Notes: generated by a model from the letters alone, not told the origin. A DNA stretch of 64,000 nt from Haemophilus parainfluenzae (GCF_014931395.1 NZ_CP063120.1:62001-126000); one strand, 5' to 3'; counted from the stretch's first letter, positions 12,154-23,019 are shown. Program-made: numbers and translations.

Positions 12154-12178
12154 AAAAATGCCTGAATCAGGCATTTTT
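12154..12178 (+). terminator. Hairpin terminator between lipB and lipA
   Basis: AAAAATGCCTGA / TCAGGCATTTTT, a 12-base stem ending in a T run. Standard rho-independent terminator, 15 bases before the lipA start. Confidence 0.8.
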
Positions 12179-12193
12179 CTTTAGGAAAGAACA

Positions 12194-13156
12194 ATGTCAA
12201 CGCCTTTTAAAATGGAACGCGGTGTGAAATACCGTGATGCAGCCAAAACATCAATTATCCCTGTTAAAAACATCGATCCTAATCAAGAGTTATTGAAAAA
12301 GCCTGAATGGATGAAAATCAAATTGCCATCTAGCTCATTAAAGATCGAGACTATCAAAAACGGGATGCGTCGTCATGGCCTACATTCTGTCTGCGAAGAA
12401 GCGTCTTGTCCAAATTTACACGAGTGCTTTAACCACGGTACGGCAACCTTTATGATTTTAGGGGCGATTTGTACTCGTCGTTGCCCTTTCTGTGATGTTG
12501 CACATGGTAAACCATTACCACCCGATCCGGATGAACCACGTAAATTAGCTGAAACTATCCAAGATATGAAGTTGAAATATGTGGTGATTACCTCTGTAGA
12601 CCGTGATGATTTGCCTGATCGTGGTGCAGGTCATTTTGCTGAATGTGTAAAAGAAGTGCGTGCATTAAACCCTGGCATTAAAATTGAGATTTTGGTTCCT
12701 GATTTCCGTGGACGTATTACCCAAGCCTTAGAAAAATTAAAAGACAATCCACCGGATGTGTTCAACCACAACTTGGAAAATGTGCCACGTTTATATAAAG
12801 AAATTCGTCCGGGCGCTGATTATCAGTGGTCTTTAAAATTGCTCCATGATTTCAAAGAAATGTTCCCAAACATCCCAACTAAATCAGGTTTAATGGTTGG
12901 ATTGGGTGAAACCAATGAGGAAATTCTTCAAGTGATGGAAGACTTACGTGCAAACGGCGTAACCATGCTTACACTGGGTCAATATCTCCAACCAAGTCGC
13001 CATCACTTACCGGTTGCGCGCTATGTGCCGCCAGCCGAATTTGATGAGTTCCGTGATAAAGCTAATGCAATGGGCTTTGAACACGCGGCCTGTGGCCCAT
13101 TTGTTCGCTCTTCCTACCATGCTGATTTACAAGCAAGTGGTGGATTAGTGAAGTAA
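12194..13156 (+). CDS. lipA: Lipoyl synthase (radical SAM)
   Basis: LipA (320 residues) inserts two sulfurs into protein-bound octanoate to make lipoyl groups. It carries both iron-sulfur sites: the auxiliary cluster motif [12 protein letters not shown] and the radical-[11 protein letters not shown]. The C-terminal RSSYHAD supplies the auxiliary-cluster serine ligand. Start ATG after TTAGGAAAG. It follows lipB as the next enzyme of the pathway but is separated by a terminator, so it may be transcribed separately or by read-through. Secure. Confidence 0.98.
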   Translation: MSTPFKMERGVKYRDAAKTSIIPVKNIDPNQELLKKPEWMKIKLPSSSLKIETIKNGMRRHGLHSVCEEASCPNLHECFNHGTATFMILGAICTRRCPFCDVAHGKPLPPDPDEPRKLAETIQDMKLKYVVITSVDRDDLPDRGAGHFAECVKEVRALNPGIKIEILVPDFRGRITQALEKLKDNPPDVFNHNLENVPRLYKEIRPGADYQWSLKLLHDFKEMFPNIPTKSGLMVGLGETNEEILQVMEDLRANGVTMLTLGQYLQPSRHHLPVARYVPPAEFDEFRDKANAMGFEHAACGPFVRSSYHADLQASGGLVK

Positions 13157-13170
13157 TCAAAAACAGCTAA

Positions 13171-13210
13171 AAAAATGACCGCACTTTGAATCGCAAGTGC
13201 GGTCATTTTT
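13171..13210. terminator. Bidirectional uptake-sequence terminator between lipA and the DUF945 gene
   Basis: A perfect 16-base inverted repeat (AAAAATGACCGCACTT at 13171-13186, complement at 13195-13210) with an 8-base loop. It has A runs on one side and T runs on the other, between convergent genes. Two Haemophilus uptake signals form the stem. Confidence 0.85.
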
Positions 13211-13227
13211 TATATTATCTTTTACAG

Positions 13228-15252
13228 CTAGTCAGTCACTGCCGGCTTTTCTTCCTCCCCCTCGTCAGTTTCCATCATGCTTTCCTGACGAAGATCTTCA
13301 AGCGTACGACCATTAATTAAGTAGCCATTTTCCGTTTTTTCCACTCTAGAAACGTAATTATCACCTTCTTCCACAAATTCTCGGTGAAGTTTTCCATCAT
13401 ACTTCACAAAGCTACTTAAATATTGCCAAAAGTATGAATTTTCCTTAATGGCTAAGGCTTTTTCATTTTGATCATCAAACAACATTTTACTTAATGTTAG
13501 ATTGAATGTGCCTTCAATATTATCTGGAATCATGTCTGATGAATCATCTTCAGGCACTTGGGGCACAATACCACTTACTTCCAATTTAACTGGATAAGCA
13601 TTGGTCTCCGGATAAGTATTTAGATTGAAATTCAACGTTGCATTATCAACGATTAAATCAAGCTCTTTCCAAGAATTTTTGATATATTTATCAAATGTGG
13701 CTGACGTTAAATGCGTGCTGCATAATGCCCCATAAAATGGTGCTGAGCAAAATCTTGCTGATAAATGCGCTTTGCTATGATTAATTTTAAATGGTGCATC
13801 AATCGCTAATTTTTCAAATTGGAAGCCTGCACTTGGGTAACTGGCTTTATTCGCTGACAATGTGATATGTTCATTATATTGATCATTGTCTAGTGTTTCC
13901 GTCTTATCACTGGCTGATACGTCATCAAGCACTAAATCGGCCATATTAAATGATTTTAAGGCTGCCTCAATATTGGTTTTACCACTAAATTCTTTCACCC
14001 ATTTATCTTTGGCATTCAAAAAGTCTTTATTGTCTTTTAACGGTGCCTCTTTCTCAGCAAAAGCATCTAATAAAAACGGTACAAATGCCAATTCATTTGC
14101 CACGTTGTAATCATCTAACTGAATATTAACTTTACCGCCTTTGGCTTCCCATTTACGCGCTTCATCGGCAGGGGTTTGCTTCACACTATCAACATTCAGT
14201 TTAAAATCCACATTAGCCTTGGTTAAATCCGTATTCGCCAACTTAAGTTCAAGACCGGCATTTTGTAAGTTAAAGTAAGGTTGATTATTTTTAGGCACAT
14301 TGACGGAAAGCACGGATAACGAACCCTCAAAACGATCGTTTTGTGTAAAAATTTTTGTTAACAAATTGACGCCGTCTTTAATGTCTAGTGAGCCATCACT
14401 TAGTTTTTTAAATTCATGATGAAAATTGACCGCACTTGGCACGCCATTTTGTTTAATGAATAAATTCAAACCACCCGCAGTTGCTTGACCTTCCTCTGTC
14501 GTGCGGGTTTTATTCGCAATGCGTAAAATATCACTACTGAATTTCGTACTCAGATCACGCTTATCTGCCTCACCTGATTTCACGTCAAAATGGTAAGTCG
14601 CATTTTTCATATAAACATGGGTATTTTCACCATTTAACAATGCGACTTCAGCATTTTTCGCGGTTAAGTCAATACTTGATAGGTCGTATTGATTTTCACC
14701 GACTGGCACGAGGCGAGCTTCACCTTCAATTTGTTCCAGTTTAGTGTCTTTATCGTAATTAAAACCACTTAGAGTTGTTTTTAGCTCAACTTCTTTATTT
14801 TTTAAGAAATGAAGACCAATAGAAAGGTTTTGGGACTTATTCGCAAAATCACGGAATTCCGTCAAAATATCAGACTGTAAATAATCCCCTACCGGCGAAA
14901 ATTTACTATTAATCGTGTTTTTATCAATCGTGATATTTAATGTTTTATTTAATTGACGAACTAATTGATCAGATAACTGAGACTCCGCTGTAATGAAGAA
15001 AGGCAGAGCGGTGAGCTTAGTTGAAATCACATTTGTGCTTTTCGCATCGCTGTCTTTTACACTAAAGATTAACTCGCGAATAAAAAAGTTTTTCGCGGTT
15101 TGCGTCACATTTAATGTTGCTTGGTTATCCAAAGAATAAGGGAAATTTTTTAACACCTGATCGATTTTATGATTGGTGTAAAATTGTGCGCCGATCCCAA
15201 GTGCCACTGCGATAGCCGAAATCGTCAATGCTATTGTTCTTTTCTTGCTCAT
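13228..15252 (-). CDS. YdgA-like DUF945 family protein
   Basis: A 674-residue protein with one N-terminal membrane or signal segment (about 5-22) and a long, beta-rich, mostly polar remainder of the DUF945 (YdgA) type. The C-terminus is acidic. The family is found in Pasteurellaceae and enterics and is thought to be periplasmic or inner-membrane anchored; no function is established. It is longer than the roughly 500 residues of E. coli YdgA. It lies downstream of adk but is separated by an uptake-sequence hairpin (15307-15333). Confidence 0.75.
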   Translation of the reverse strand: MSKKRTIALTISAIAVALGIGAQFYTNHKIDQVLKNFPYSLDNQATLNVTQTAKNFFIRELIFSVKDSDAKSTNVISTKLTALPFFITAESQLSDQLVRQLNKTLNITIDKNTINSKFSPVGDYLQSDILTEFRDFANKSQNLSIGLHFLKNKEVELKTTLSGFNYDKDTKLEQIEGEARLVPVGENQYDLSSIDLTAKNAEVALLNGENTHVYMKNATYHFDVKSGEADKRDLSTKFSSDILRIANKTRTTEEGQATAGGLNLFIKQNGVPSAVNFHHEFKKLSDGSLDIKDGVNLLTKIFTQNDRFEGSLSVLSVNVPKNNQPYFNLQNAGLELKLANTDLTKANVDFKLNVDSVKQTPADEARKWEAKGGKVNIQLDDYNVANELAFVPFLLDAFAEKEAPLKDNKDFLNAKDKWVKEFSGKTNIEAALKSFNMADLVLDDVSASDKTETLDNDQYNEHITLSANKASYPSAGFQFEKLAIDAPFKINHSKAHLSARFCSAPFYGALCSTHLTSATFDKYIKNSWKELDLIVDNATLNFNLNTYPETNAYPVKLEVSGIVPQVPEDDSSDMIPDNIEGTFNLTLSKMLFDDQNEKALAIKENSYFWQYLSSFVKYDGKLHREFVEEGDNYVSRVEKTENGYLINGRTLEDLRQESMMETDEGEEEKPAVTD

Positions 15253-15306
15253 AATGTCCCCAAATACGTTCTCAATTTACGGTCTCAAAATCCTTTTGAA
15301 AAATTA

Positions 15307-15333
15307 ACCGCACTTTTCTCTTCAAAGTGCGGT
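15307..15333 (-). terminator. Uptake-sequence hairpin between adk and the DUF945 gene
   Basis: Ten-base inverted uptake signals (ACCGCACTTT / AAAGTGCGGT) with a 7-base loop, 17 bases after the adk stop. Confidence 0.6.
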
Positions 15334-15349
15334 CAGTTTCCAGTCTATT

Positions 15350-16033
<684 letters not shown>

Positions 16034-16092
16034 TTAAAGCCTTGTTTGGTCAAATGATTTTGCTGTTAATTTTGACCGCACTTTATTTTATT

Positions 16093-17367
16093 TTAAGCTT
16101 TTTCATTTCCTTTTTCATTCCATGGTGCCACCCAGAATAAACAAATCATTCCTGGGATAGCGAGGAATAAACAAATCCAGAAAAAATGATAGTAACCTAC
16201 TGCTTTGACCAAGTAACCCGATAACATACCAAGCCCTTTACTCGGTAAAGCAGAAAGGCTGGTAAATAAGGCTAACTGAGTGGCTGTATAAAGTGGATTC
16301 GTTTCGCGAGCCATAAAGGCGACAAAGGCAGCGGTGCCGAGACCGACACCGATATATTCCCCCGCAATCACGAAACCTAATTTCCAAAGTTCAGCAGCAC
16401 CGATTTGGTCAAAATGCCCAAATGCCGCTAACCAAATAAATCCACCAATAGTGATTAATTGGATAAAACCAAATACCCATAATGCACGGTTAATGCCTAG
16501 GCGTAACATAATCACGCCACCCACGAGACCGGCAGAGATACTCGCCCAAAGTGAAGTGCTTTTTACCACCAACGCAATATGTTCTTTTTCAAAGCCCATG
16601 TCATAGACGAATTTCGTTTGTAACGTAGTGGCAAATGAATCACCAAATTTATACAAGAACAAAAAGAGTAAAAAACCGATGGCTTGCGCGACACCTTTGC
16701 GTTGGAAAAATTCTTTTAACGGTATCCAAAACACCATATAGAAAGGTTGATCGCGATCGACTTGCGCAATGTTTGGTTCTTTCGCCAAAAAGAGCGTCAT
16801 AAATATGCCCGCTAGCATACAAAGTGCGGTCCGTAAAAAGACGGTTTCCCATGGATGAATCGTCGCTAAATAAAGCGAGAGCCCCCCAGGAATTAAACCT
16901 GCAACACGATAAGCATTGATATGGATGGTGTTTCCCAATCCTAATTCATTATCGGTCAAAATTTCACGGCGATAAGCATCAAGCACAATATCTTGTGTCG
17001 CAGATACAAAGGCAATAAATGTCGCAAGTTTAGCCACTGTTCCCAACTGTGCCACAGGATCAAACTGACTAATCGCATAAAGGGAAATCAGCAAAATCAC
17101 TTGAGAAATCAATAACCAACTACGACGACGCCCTAAAAAATGTGGGAAATAGCGATCTAATAACGGCGCCCATAAAAACTTCAAACCATATGGCACCATC
17201 ACCCCTGTCAAGGCACCGATTAATTCAACGGAAAGTTTCTTATCTGTCAGCCACACTGGCAACATTTGCAATAACACGAAAAGTGGTAAGCCCGAACTAA
17301 ATCCAGTGAAAACACAGATCAGCATTTTGCGGGTAAATATTTGACTAGAAAGGGATTGTTCTGACAT
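16093..17367 (-). CDS. ampG: Muropeptide permease AmpG (MFS)
   Basis: A 424-residue major-facilitator protein with about 12 membrane segments that imports GlcNAc-anhydro-muropeptides for cell-wall recycling. It begins with the AmpG-like stretch FTGFSSGLPLFVLLQMLPVW, followed by GLKFLWAPLLDRY, typical of the family (substrate-facing GLKF.W.P..D motif). It ends in a charged cytoplasmic tail. An uptake signal lies at the start side (around 17368-17377). No partner gene is adjacent. Fairly sure. Confidence 0.9.
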   Translation of the reverse strand: MSEQSLSSQIFTRKMLICVFTGFSSGLPLFVLLQMLPVWLTDKKLSVELIGALTGVMVPYGLKFLWAPLLDRYFPHFLGRRRSWLLISQVILLISLYAISQFDPVAQLGTVAKLATFIAFVSATQDIVLDAYRREILTDNELGLGNTIHINAYRVAGLIPGGLSLYLATIHPWETVFLRTALCMLAGIFMTLFLAKEPNIAQVDRDQPFYMVFWIPLKEFFQRKGVAQAIGFLLFLFLYKFGDSFATTLQTKFVYDMGFEKEHIALVVKSTSLWASISAGLVGGVIMLRLGINRALWVFGFIQLITIGGFIWLAAFGHFDQIGAAELWKLGFVIAGEYIGVGLGTAAFVAFMARETNPLYTATQLALFTSLSALPSKGLGMLSGYLVKAVGYYHFFWICLFLAIPGMICLFWVAPWNEKGNEKA

Positions 17368-17413
17368 AAAGTGCGGTTATTTTTGAGCGTGTTTTATCTG
17401 ATTAAAATATTAA

Positions 17414-17434
17414 GGGCGGAATGATGCTCCGCCC
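17414..17434 (-). terminator. Hairpin terminator after galE
   Basis: GGGCGGA / TCCGCCC stem with a 7-base loop. On the minus strand it is followed by a T-rich run (TTAATATTTTAAT). Confidence 0.7.
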
Positions 17435-17447
17435 AACAAGAGTGAGA

Positions 17448-18464
17448 TTAATCTCGATATCCTTTCGGATTATTTTTTTGCCAATTCCAAGTGTCTTTCA
17501 TCATTTGCTCAAGACCACGTTCTGCTGTCCAATTTAACTCTTTCGCGGCGAGACTTGGATCGGAATAGCAGGTTGCAATATCACCCGGACGACGTGCAAC
17601 AAGACGATATGGAATTTTGATATTGTTTGCTTGTTCAAACGCTTTCACCATATCAAGCACAGAATAACCGGTACCTGTACCTAAGTTATAAATGTGTAAC
17701 CCTGCGTCATTTTCATGGCGATTTAATGCTTTTAAGTGACCAATCGCTAAATCCACCACGTGAATATAATCACGTACACCTGTGCCATCATGAGTATCAT
17801 AATCGCTACCAAATACCGAAAGTTGCGGTAATTTACCGATCGCAACTTGGCTGATGTAAGGTAATAGGTTATTTGGAATACCATTTGGATCTTCACCAAT
17901 CAAGCCGCTTGCGTGAGCGCCTACTGGATTGAAATAACGTAAAATCGTCATGCTAAATTGCGGTTCAGCTTTCGCTACATCGGTCAGAATTTGTTCCACC
18001 ATGTATTTAGAGGTACCGTAAGGGTTGGTTGTGCCGCCCACTTTGCAATCTTCTGTAATTGGAATAATTTCCGGATCGCCATAAACCGTTGCAGATGAAC
18101 TAAATACAAAGTTCCACACACCTGCTTTTTTCATTTCTTGAATGAGAACAATCGTGCCTGCAACATTATTCATATAGTATTCAGCAGGTTTTTGAACACT
18201 TTCACCCACGGCTTTTAAACCCGCAAAATGGATTACCGATTGAATGCTGTTTTCAGCAAAGATTTTTTGTAATAAAGCACGATCTAAAATATCGCCTTCA
18301 TAAAATTTCACGTCTTTGCCCGTGATTTCTTTGACGCGTTCTAAAGATTTTGGGGAGGAATTGCATAAATTATCCAATACCACCACGTCTTTATTTGCAT
18401 TTAATAATTCCACTACGGTGTGTGAACCGATATAGCCGGCTCCACCTGTTACTAAAATCGCCAT
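17448..18464 (-). CDS. galE: UDP-glucose 4-epimerase
   Basis: GalE (338 residues) interconverts UDP-glucose and UDP-galactose, supplying galactose for lipooligosaccharide and for the Leloir pathway. It has the NAD-binding GGAGYIGSH at the N-terminus, the catalytic serine region SSSATVYGD and YGTSKYMVE (YxxxK). I chose ATG 18464 after AAGGAGCAACCC; an in-frame start six codons upstream is weaker. The divergent spacer to the autotransporter contains a consensus CRP site that could also affect galE. Secure. Confidence 0.97.
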   Translation of the reverse strand: MAILVTGGAGYIGSHTVVELLNANKDVVVLDNLCNSSPKSLERVKEITGKDVKFYEGDILDRALLQKIFAENSIQSVIHFAGLKAVGESVQKPAEYYMNNVAGTIVLIQEMKKAGVWNFVFSSSATVYGDPEIIPITEDCKVGGTTNPYGTSKYMVEQILTDVAKAEPQFSMTILRYFNPVGAHASGLIGEDPNGIPNNLLPYISQVAIGKLPQLSVFGSDYDTHDGTGVRDYIHVVDLAIGHLKALNRHENDAGLHIYNLGTGTGYSVLDMVKAFEQANNIKIPYRLVARRPGDIATCYSDPSLAAKELNWTAERGLEQMMKDTWNWQKNNPKGYRD

Positions 18465-18551
18465 GGGTTGCTCCTTAATCATTTTGTTCGTGAATTATAA
18501 CATTGATTTCTACGATACATAAATTTATCCCCTCTTTTGACCGCACTTTGG

Positions 18552-18567
18552 TGTGATCGTTGTCACA
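18552..18567. promoter_or_regulatory. CRP (cAMP receptor protein) operator
   Basis: TGTGA-N6-TCACA with both half-sites perfect (TGTGATCGTTGTCACA). It lies between the divergent galE (start 18464) and the autotransporter (start 18669). A possible promoter for the autotransporter is TTGAAG at 18605 with AATAAT at 18628, spacing 17. CRP control of either gene is inference from the site. Confidence 0.75.
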
Positions 18568-18668
18568 GAATAAACATTTTTCTCTGGAATTTTGATTTGA
18601 GTCATTGAAGCGCTTCGCGATGAGGCGAATAATAGTCTCCTAAAATCAAAAAGATAAAGGAAGACAAT

Positions 18669-21600
18669 ATGAAACCTCAAACACTTCAAAAAACCGCACT
18701 CGCACTACTTGTTGGTTGGTATGCTGCGAATGCAGCCGCTTATTCTGAACAAGGCCAAGCCGGTAATACCAAAAGTTGGGAAAGCGCTGAATACCTCAAA
18801 GACTGGGGCTTAACCTCAATGAATGCCTCCACGGCTTATGCCCTTGGCTTTAATGGTTCAGGCGTAAAAATCGGCGTGATGGATTCTGGCGTACTATTAA
18901 ACCACCCTGAATTTCAAGACGGTCGAATCCACGTTGTAAAAACAGAAGGGACTTATAGTAAAGATGGCATGCGTTATCCCGATGCATCGGTGGGAAATGG
19001 TCCAATTAATAAAAATGAACCAGTAAAAAACGGTAAACGCAATTTCGATAAAACAGATAATGGCATCTTCACTAAAGGTGAAGCCTTCAATATTGACGGG
19101 GCATGGCATAAATATACCAATGATGCACACGGTACGCATGTTGGAGGGACAATGGCGGCAAGCCGTGATGGCAATGAAATGCACGGTGTGGCTTTCGGTG
19201 CTAACCTCTATTCTGCCAATACTGGTGGTAACGACAACATGACCTATGGTCCAAACCAAGACTATGATTTCTTCTTACAAGGCTACTCTGCCCTAGCGGA
19301 TGCCGGTGCCAAAGTAATTAATAACAGTTGGGGTTCAAACCGTCGTGTCAATTCATCCTTTGCCGGTGCCTTAGGCTATAAACCAAAATATGATTGGCGT
19401 AATGTGCCTGAATATGGCGTGCAATATTATGATGTGCCAAAAGCACCTGAGCCAATTTCCAGTCCTGCGGCACATATTTATTTAAGTAACTTAGGTGAGG
19501 CTGAAAAAGCTTATTATCAATTTGTCACGAGCGGTGAAAAAAACTTTGTTGATGCGGCTTATGAAGTGGCAAAAAATAAACAAGTAATTCAAGTCTTTAC
19601 AGCGGGTAACCGCAGTATGATGGCTGAGTCCTTTACGCGTGCGATGTTGCCTTATTTCAGACCTGATGCAGAAAAATACTGGGTAAACGTCACGGGGCAA
19701 GTCGGTGGTGAAGGCTATCCTAATGATTCGAATGACGATGTGAGTGATGAAAAAGCAGGTGCAGATATTCAAGAATTTAACCTCGCAGGCCATTCAAAAT
19801 GGTGGACGATTGCAGCGCCATCCGCCAACATCTATTCCTCCTACATTCAATTACAAGACAACAATACTTATGGTGACCCTATTTACAAATCAGCTGGTGG
19901 TACTTCAATGGCTGCCCCACATGTAAGTGGTGCATTAGGTGTCATCTTTTCTCGCTATCCATATATGACAACCGATCAAGCGCGCGATGTTATGCTCACT
20001 ACTGCGAGACAAACCACACTTCGTAAAGGGCTTGAAGGTAAACCGTTAGAACGTTGGGAAACTGAACAAGGTGTACCAAGTAACGTTTGGGGTTGGGGGA
20101 TTTTAGATCTTGGCAAAGCCATGTTTGGTCCAGGTCAATTCTTAGGAAACGTGAAAATCAACCTCAACCAAAATGATGTTTGGTCAAATGATATTAGCGA
20201 TAAAGCGATCAAAGCACGTCAGGTCGAAGATCAAGCTGAAGCCGCGACTTGGACAACGCGCAAAGCAGAATTACAAGCGTTAATGCAAAATCGTGCAGGC
20301 GCGACAGCTGAAGAAAAAGCGGAATATCAAGTCGGTTTAGCGCGTGAAGCCGCACGTAATGAACGTGCTGCACAAGGTTATGTCGGTGCATTAACTAAAA
20401 ATGGTTCTGGCACCTTAACCCTCACCGGTAATAACAGCTTCACCGGAGCAATTACCGTGAATGACGGTCAGCTTTCAGGGTTAAATCAATCCCTTGGTTC
20501 GGCACAACAAGTCATCGTAAAACAAGGTGCAACATTGGAAGTGTTACCGAAAGCGGAAGTCACTAAACCAAGTGAGAATGGATTTGTTACTGAAACCTTA
20601 ACCAGTACTGCGAAAACAGTCACTGCAACAGTGGAAAAAGGTGGTCGTTTCTTACTGAATAATGGTATTGCTAACGTCAATGCAACTTTTGCAGATGGCT
20701 CTATTTTAGTGCCAAATAAATTTGACGAAGAAATTCTGCCTCAATTACAACAAGATCCACAAAAAGTGGTTTCAGTACAAGGTTCTGGCTCATTTGTAGG
20801 AGCTGAAAATGCGGTAGTTGAAACACCTCGCACTTATGATTTCCTTACGGTGAAAAATGAAAGTAATGCGAATACGTTGAAAGTGACCGTTCAGAAAAAA
20901 GCCCTTTCATCTGCAGCAACCACTGAAAATGAAGCGACTATTGCAAACACCTTAGATGCAGCAACAAACAGCCCAGCTTACCAAAACCTTATTTTGGGAA
21001 CTGAAGAGAATGCTCGCCAAGCCTTTGCTCGTTTAAGCTATGATGAAGATCTCGCTGCCCAACAACACAATGTGTTAAATGGCTTATTGCTTCGTCAGCA
21101 ACTTGCCCAACCAGGTGCAGTAAGAGCACAACTTAATACCGGTACACAAATTTGGACCAGTGGCACATTCACCCACTTCAGCACGGATAATTTAAGCAGT
21201 CATGCGTACAATCAACTTGTGGGTATTGATGCGACCATTGATACAAACAAACATTTAGGTGTATTTGTTGGTTCAACACAAAACAGCCACAAAATTGACC
21301 GCACTTCGAAAGATCGTGCCGTGCATTTAAGCTTAACAGCTGAACATCGCTTCAACGTGTTAACACCGAAAATCGGCTTTATTCAAAGCTGGGGTAAACA
21401 CGAACAACGTGCTGAATTTGCACAAGGGGTGAAAAGCCATAGCCAAACACAAAATGTCTTTGCTGAACTTGCCTACACAGGCTTAAAAGGCGAACATTTT
21501 GCAATTGAACCTTATGCTGGCGTAAGCTATATGCACATCAAAAACAAAGGTATGACAAAAGGCGAAGTGCAGTTAAAAGACAACAATCGTGATTTAATCG

Positions 21601-21902
21601 TCACCTCTGTAGGTTTACGTCCATCCATTCCATTTGCAATTGGTGGTGTTCAATTAAACTTATTAGGTGATGTGGCTTATCATCGCTTCCATAAAGATAA
21701 AGCCGCTGAAGGCAGCTTGGTTATCAATAACCAAGGTGTAGCAAATCTTTATGGTAAAGAATTGAAAAATGTCGTCACGACAGGTGTTGCATTACAAGCT
21801 CAATTTACACCAGTATTGAGTGTGAAAGTCGGCTATCAAGGTGCTTACAACCACGATACGAAAGCGAATAATGTTAATGCAGAACTACGTTTCTCATTTT
21901 AA
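18669..21902 (+). CDS. Subtilisin-type (S8) serine protease autotransporter
   Basis: Type V secreted protease of 1077 residues. A signal peptide ends near AAA-YSEQ. The subtilase domain (about 50-490) has the full catalytic triad: Asp72 (GVMDSG), His154 (HGTHVGG) and Ser413 (GGTSMAAPHVSG), with oxyanion Asn314 (TAGN). A passenger-associated repeat (GSGTLTLTGNNSFTG, about 578-610) and linker follow. The last 260 or so residues form a C-terminal beta-barrel ending NAELRFSF, with the terminal aromatic residue expected for outer-membrane insertion. It resembles the AasP/NalP class, which mature or shed other surface proteins; the substrate here is unknown. GC and uptake signals are host-like. Confidence 0.93.
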   Translation: MKPQTLQKTALALLVGWYAANAAAYSEQGQAGNTKSWESAEYLKDWGLTSMNASTAYALGFNGSGVKIGVMDSGVLLNHPEFQDGRIHVVKTEGTYSKDGMRYPDASVGNGPINKNEPVKNGKRNFDKTDNGIFTKGEAFNIDGAWHKYTNDAHGTHVGGTMAASRDGNEMHGVAFGANLYSANTGGNDNMTYGPNQDYDFFLQGYSALADAGAKVINNSWGSNRRVNSSFAGALGYKPKYDWRNVPEYGVQYYDVPKAPEPISSPAAHIYLSNLGEAEKAYYQFVTSGEKNFVDAAYEVAKNKQVIQVFTAGNRSMMAESFTRAMLPYFRPDAEKYWVNVTGQVGGEGYPNDSNDDVSDEKAGADIQEFNLAGHSKWWTIAAPSANIYSSYIQLQDNNTYGDPIYKSAGGTSMAAPHVSGALGVIFSRYPYMTTDQARDVMLTTARQTTLRKGLEGKPLERWETEQGVPSNVWGWGILDLGKAMFGPGQFLGNVKINLNQNDVWSNDISDKAIKARQVEDQAEAATWTTRKAELQALMQNRAGATAEEKAEYQVGLAREAARNERAAQGYVGALTKNGSGTLTLTGNNSFTGAITVNDGQLSGLNQSLGSAQQVIVKQGATLEVLPKAEVTKPSENGFVTETLTSTAKTVTATVEKGGRFLLNNGIANVNATFADGSILVPNKFDEEILPQLQQDPQKVVSVQGSGSFVGAENAVVETPRTYDFLTVKNESNANTLKVTVQKKALSSAATTENEATIANTLDAATNSPAYQNLILGTEENARQAFARLSYDEDLAAQQHNVLNGLLLRQQLAQPGAVRAQLNTGTQIWTSGTFTHFSTDNLSSHAYNQLVGIDATIDTNKHLGVFVGSTQNSHKIDRTSKDRAVHLSLTAEHRFNVLTPKIGFIQSWGKHEQRAEFAQGVKSHSQTQNVFAELAYTGLKGEHFAIEPYAGVSYMHIKNKGMTKGEVQLKDNNRDLIVTSVGLRPSIPFAIGGVQLNLLGDVAYHRFHKDKAAEGSLVINNQGVANLYGKELKNVVTTGVALQAQFTPVLSVKVGYQGAYNHDTKANNVNAELRFSF

Positions 21903-21920
21903 CGATATTCAATAATACAA

Positions 21921-21976
21921 AAAGTGCGGTCAGTTTTTGAGAAGCTTTAAAACTCTTTGAAAATTGACCGCACTTT
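21921..21976. terminator. Inverted uptake-sequence terminator after the autotransporter
   Basis: Twelve-base arms AAAGTGCGGTCA and its complement enclose an AT-rich loop of 32 bases, with T runs on both sides. It lies 18 bases beyond the autotransporter stop. Confidence 0.65.
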
Positions 21977-22058
21977 ATACTTTGATGGTTTAACTTGCAT
22001 ACTATTTAAATTTTAAAATAGACATAACTAGTTTTTATTATCTTATATTATACAGTTA

Positions 22059-22277
22059 CTATCTTGTTTTACTTTTACCCTTTTGTATTCTAGATAGCCA
22101 AAAGTGCATAGGTAAAATAATTATGTGTAATTTAATCGATGCTTCAAGAGACTTATATAAAAGTCTGCCATATTGAATATTATCAATTCCAACATCTAGA
22201 TTTATATAAACTAATGCCAAAAAAAATAAAATAAAGGCAGCAAGAAAAGACAAGAACGTTAGAATAATATATCTCAT
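22059..22277 (-). CDS. Small hypothetical membrane protein
   Basis: A 72-residue open frame that I do not recognise. Residues about 4-26 form a strong hydrophobic segment; a second hydrophobic stretch lies near 50-60, and the C-terminus is basic (RIQKGKSKTR). A good ribosome-binding stretch (AAAGGAAAAG) precedes the ATG. The gene is AT-rich and stands alone between the autotransporter and ppa. Probably a real small inner-membrane protein, but there is no family evidence. Confidence 0.5.
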   Translation of the reverse strand: MRYIILTFLSFLAAFILFFLALVYINLDVGIDNIQYGRLLYKSLEASIKLHIIILPMHFWLSRIQKGKSKTR

Positions 22278-22444
22278 TTCTTTTCCTTTTAATTTGTCAT
22301 GTACTTAAATAGAAAATAGGATATCTAGCATTAGCCTTTTCATTACTTACTTCCTTTTTGAGACTCATTATGAGTACGATTAAATACATGCTGGTTATAG
22401 GGGCGTAGCTCATTTTAATTGAGCTTTTATTCATCTATAAAAAC

Positions 22445-22473
22445 AAAAGGCATCAACTTGATGCCTTTTTAAT
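22445..22473. terminator. Hairpin terminator after ppa
   Basis: AAAAGGCATCA / TGATGCCTTTTT inverted repeat, symmetrical in A and T runs, 16 bases past the ppa stop. Confidence 0.75.
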
Positions 22474-22488
22474 TCATTAACATGAAAA

Positions 22489-23019
22489 TTAACGTTCATT
22501 CCAACGTTTGATTGATTCACGAATCACTTCTTTCGCTTCTTCTACATCGCCCCAGTGAGTCACTTTCGTTGAACCTGGTTTTTTCAATGCTTTGTAGTTG
22601 TTGAAGTGGAATTCAATTTGTTTGATTAATTGCGCAGGTACATCTGCAAGGCTGTTGTATGCATTGCCGGTATCGCGATCATCTGCTGGCACACAAACGA
22701 TTTTATCGTCCACTTCGCCATCATCAACGAATTTCATTACACCGATTACTTTTGCTTCAAGGAATACACCCGTTGCAAGTGGTTGACGAGTTAATAATAA
22801 AACGTCTAACTCATCGCCATCTTCATCTAAAGTTTGTGGAATGAAACCATAGTTAGTTGGTTTTGCGAAGATCGCTGGCTCAACACGGTCTAATTGGAAC
22901 GCGGCAACTTTACGGTTCCATTCGATTTTGTGGCAGCTCCCTTCTGGAATTTCATTTACCACATTGATAATGCCGGCATCTACATCGCCTGGCGTTAAAA
23001 TTTGATTAAAATCAGCCAT
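22489..23019 (-). CDS. ppa: Inorganic pyrophosphatase (family I)
   Basis: Soluble pyrophosphatase of 176 residues that hydrolyses the PPi released by biosynthesis. The family I motif is visible as DEDGDELDVLLLT, with metal-binding aspartates, and YGFIPQT upstream; KVIGVMKFVDDGEVDDKIV follows. The length is normal. Start ATG 23019 after AAAGGAAAAAC. Single gene ending in a hairpin. Confidence 0.97.
   Translation of the reverse strand: MADFNQILTPGDVDAGIINVVNEIPEGSCHKIEWNRKVAAFQLDRVEPAIFAKPTNYGFIPQTLDEDGDELDVLLLTRQPLATGVFLEAKVIGVMKFVDDGEVDDKIVCVPADDRDTGNAYNSLADVPAQLIKQIEFHFNNYKALKKPGSTKVTHWGDVEEAKEVIRESIKRWNER

Noticed and set aside
22400..22430. A tRNA-like start followed by a short hairpin near ppa
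   Set aside because: No cloverleaf can be drawn; AGCTCA / TGAGCT with T-rich tail is at best a weak terminator.
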